The notes under the pieces: generated by a model
The model's input: the letters and a program-made list of their open reading frames with translations, nothing else
The model's database searches: none
What the model was told of the DNA's origin: nothing
Shown: positions 63,149 to 64,000 of the stretch, piece after piece
How the letters are laid out: every line of letters starts with the position of its first letter
How positions within the stretch are numbered: the first letter of the stretch is position 1
Made by a program: the position numbers and the translations under genes
NCBI RefSeq assembly: GCF_008329705.1
Contig: NZ_VTSX01000012.1
Coordinates: 81,462-145,461, forward strand
Origin: Chryseobacterium sp. SN22
GTDB taxonomy: Bacteria; Bacteroidota; Bacteroidia; Flavobacteriales; Weeksellaceae
Direction: 5' to 3'
DNA: 64,000 nt

Positions 63149-63838
63149 TTAGTGTTTAAGCATATCCTGAGCATACTGGATTCCTAATCCGTAAGCACCA
63201 CCATATTTTTTCATTAAATCATTTACTGGTTTGTAGGTCTCTTTTCTGGACCAATCTCTCTGCAGTTCAAGAACATACTGAACAGATGTAATCGGATGCG
63301 CACCAGCCTGAACCATTCTGGTAACCGCCTGGTCGTGAGCTTCCTTAGAAATATCACCCGAAGCATCCGTAATAACGTAAACTTCATAACCTTCATCGAT
63401 GGCAGATAAAGCCGGACCTACGATACAGACACTTGTCCACAGACCTGCAAGAACCAGTTTCTTCTTATTTTTTCCTGTAATCGCTTTGTGCGCATTCAAA
63501 TCTTCCCAAGTGTTCATCGTCGTTCTGTCTGCATATGCACTTGTTGCTTCTGGATAGACTTCTGAAATTTCAGGAAAGACAGGTCCTGCGAAAGATTTTT
63601 CTGCTACCGTGGTAACCACAGTCGGAACATTGAAAATTTTTGAACCTCCGGAAATCAAAGCTACATTGTTTCTCAATTCTTCCATACTGATGCTTTTTGT
63701 TGCAAATGCCATTTGCCCTTCGTGGTCAATTAAAACCAAAGCGTGATTGGTTGGGTTCAGCATTGATTTTCCAGGTTTCTGAGCGAATGCCGTTACCGAT
63801 AATACTACTGTTGCAAATGTTAAGATTAACTTTTTCAT
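63149..63838 (-). CDS. Exported isochorismatase-like cysteine hydrolase (YcaC-like)
   Basis: The 229-residue protein has a signal peptide ending at AFAQ, so unlike most of the family it is exported. The isochorismatase-like triad is visible: Asp in ALVLIDHEGQ, Lys downstream (KNKKKLVLAG region) and Cys in GLWTSVCIVGPAL. The family cleaves C-O or C-N bonds of small molecules; YcaC-type members act on amides and cyanurate-like compounds, but the substrate is not known here. It is the first gene of the minus-strand group, with a -7 box upstream. The pairing with an exported amidohydrolase suggests sequential hydrolysis of one nitrogen-containing substrate, which is inference. Confidence 0.9.
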   Translation of the reverse strand: MKKLILTFATVVLSVTAFAQKPGKSMLNPTNHALVLIDHEGQMAFATKSISMEELRNNVALISGGSKIFNVPTVVTTVAEKSFAGPVFPEISEVYPEATSAYADRTTMNTWEDLNAHKAITGKNKKKLVLAGLWTSVCIVGPALSAIDEGYEVYVITDASGDISKEAHDQAVTRMVQAGAHPITSVQYVLELQRDWSRKETYKPVNDLMKKYGGAYGLGIQYAQDMLKH

Positions 63839-63923
63839 AATGTTTAATTTTTTAATGTTGTTTATTAATAATGTTGTTCTAAATTTTAAAATCTTACCGT
63901 GTATTTGTTTGATTTTGATATGG

Positions 63924-63931
63924 CAAATTTA
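63924..63931 (-). promoter_or_regulatory. -7 box for the exported-hydrolase gene group
   Basis: The minus strand reads TAAATTTG (TAnnTTTG), 85 nt before the ATG at 63838. No correctly spaced TTG is seen in the remaining upstream sequence. Confidence 0.5.
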
Positions 63932-64000
63932 GGGTGGTTAGAAAGCCTGTACATTTAACTAGTTTAATAAATTATATTTCTGAAAAAATATTTTAATGTT

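Noticed and set aside
1..64000. CRISPR array, IS element, integrase or prophage genes
   Set aside because: No regular spaced direct repeats, transposase or phage-like proteins are seen on either strand.

Overview
The window looks like chromosomal DNA of a Bacteroidota bacterium of the Chryseobacterium/Weeksellaceae type. The evidence is moderate-to-low GC, SusC/SusD genes, promoters with the Bacteroidota -7 box TAnnTTTG and no obvious Shine-Dalgarno sequences, a class A beta-lactamase with CIA/CGA/CME/PER-like motifs, SPI/lipoprotein signals of the flavobacterial kind, and short palindromic intergenic repeats of a type I recall from that group. There is no rRNA operon, phage, IS element or CRISPR array. 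One tRNA (Arg, anticodon ACG) lies at 58387-58460.

Layout. 1-4260 (+): class A beta-lactamase, a small secreted protein, 3-hydroxyacyl-CoA dehydrogenase, a polytopic GT-C-like membrane protein and a small acidic protein. 4261-10606: META-domain lipoprotein, pheT and dnaN (all -), dgkA (+), then an SGNH esterase and an orphan barstar-like protein (-). 10745-14117 (-): a compact three-gene module of a four-TM protein, a P-loop GTPase and a coiled-coil, tail-anchored protein, which is the best candidate here for an undescribed system. 14290-21009 (-): purL, a WG-repeat protein and purB, with a palindrome-rich spacer. 21398-23519 (+): AraC-type regulator and iron-dependent alcohol dehydrogenase.

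23930-34547 (-) is a polysaccharide utilisation locus: SusC, SusD, two tandem GH144-type glucanases, an alpha/beta hydrolase and a GH3 beta-glucosidase. The GH144 + GH3 combination points to beta-1,2-glucan (cyclic glucans, sophoro-oligosaccharides). Outer-membrane lipoprotein glucanases would cut the polymer, SusCD import the fragments, and periplasmic GH3 release glucose. 35313-46149 carries small housekeeping and hypothetical genes: DUF4197, DUF493, ArsC-like, deoxynucleoside kinase, tandem glutaminyl cyclotransferases, DUF2490, two VOC proteins, a tandem pair in which one copy is a pseudogene, a DinB/DUF1569 protein and a SWIM zinc-finger protein. 46219-52098 is a giant alpha-2-macroglobulin-like protein containing SusC/RagA-like signature motifs. 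52117-54253 (+) is a UbiA-like protein, recF and a DUF721 (DciA-like) gene. 54349-54519 encodes a cysteine-rich, double-glycine-leader peptide.

54561-58338 (-): 'SpecificRecomb'-family membrane protein, monofunctional transglycosylase and an iron/cobalamin-type binding lipoprotein. Past the tRNA, 58520-63838 (-) holds five genes for exported or membrane proteins: an M17 N-domain protein, an alginate-export-type porin, DoxX, an amidohydrolase and an isochorismatase-like hydrolase. This stretch is visibly more AT-rich than what precedes it.

Functional calls come from motif recognition by eye; no database search was run.
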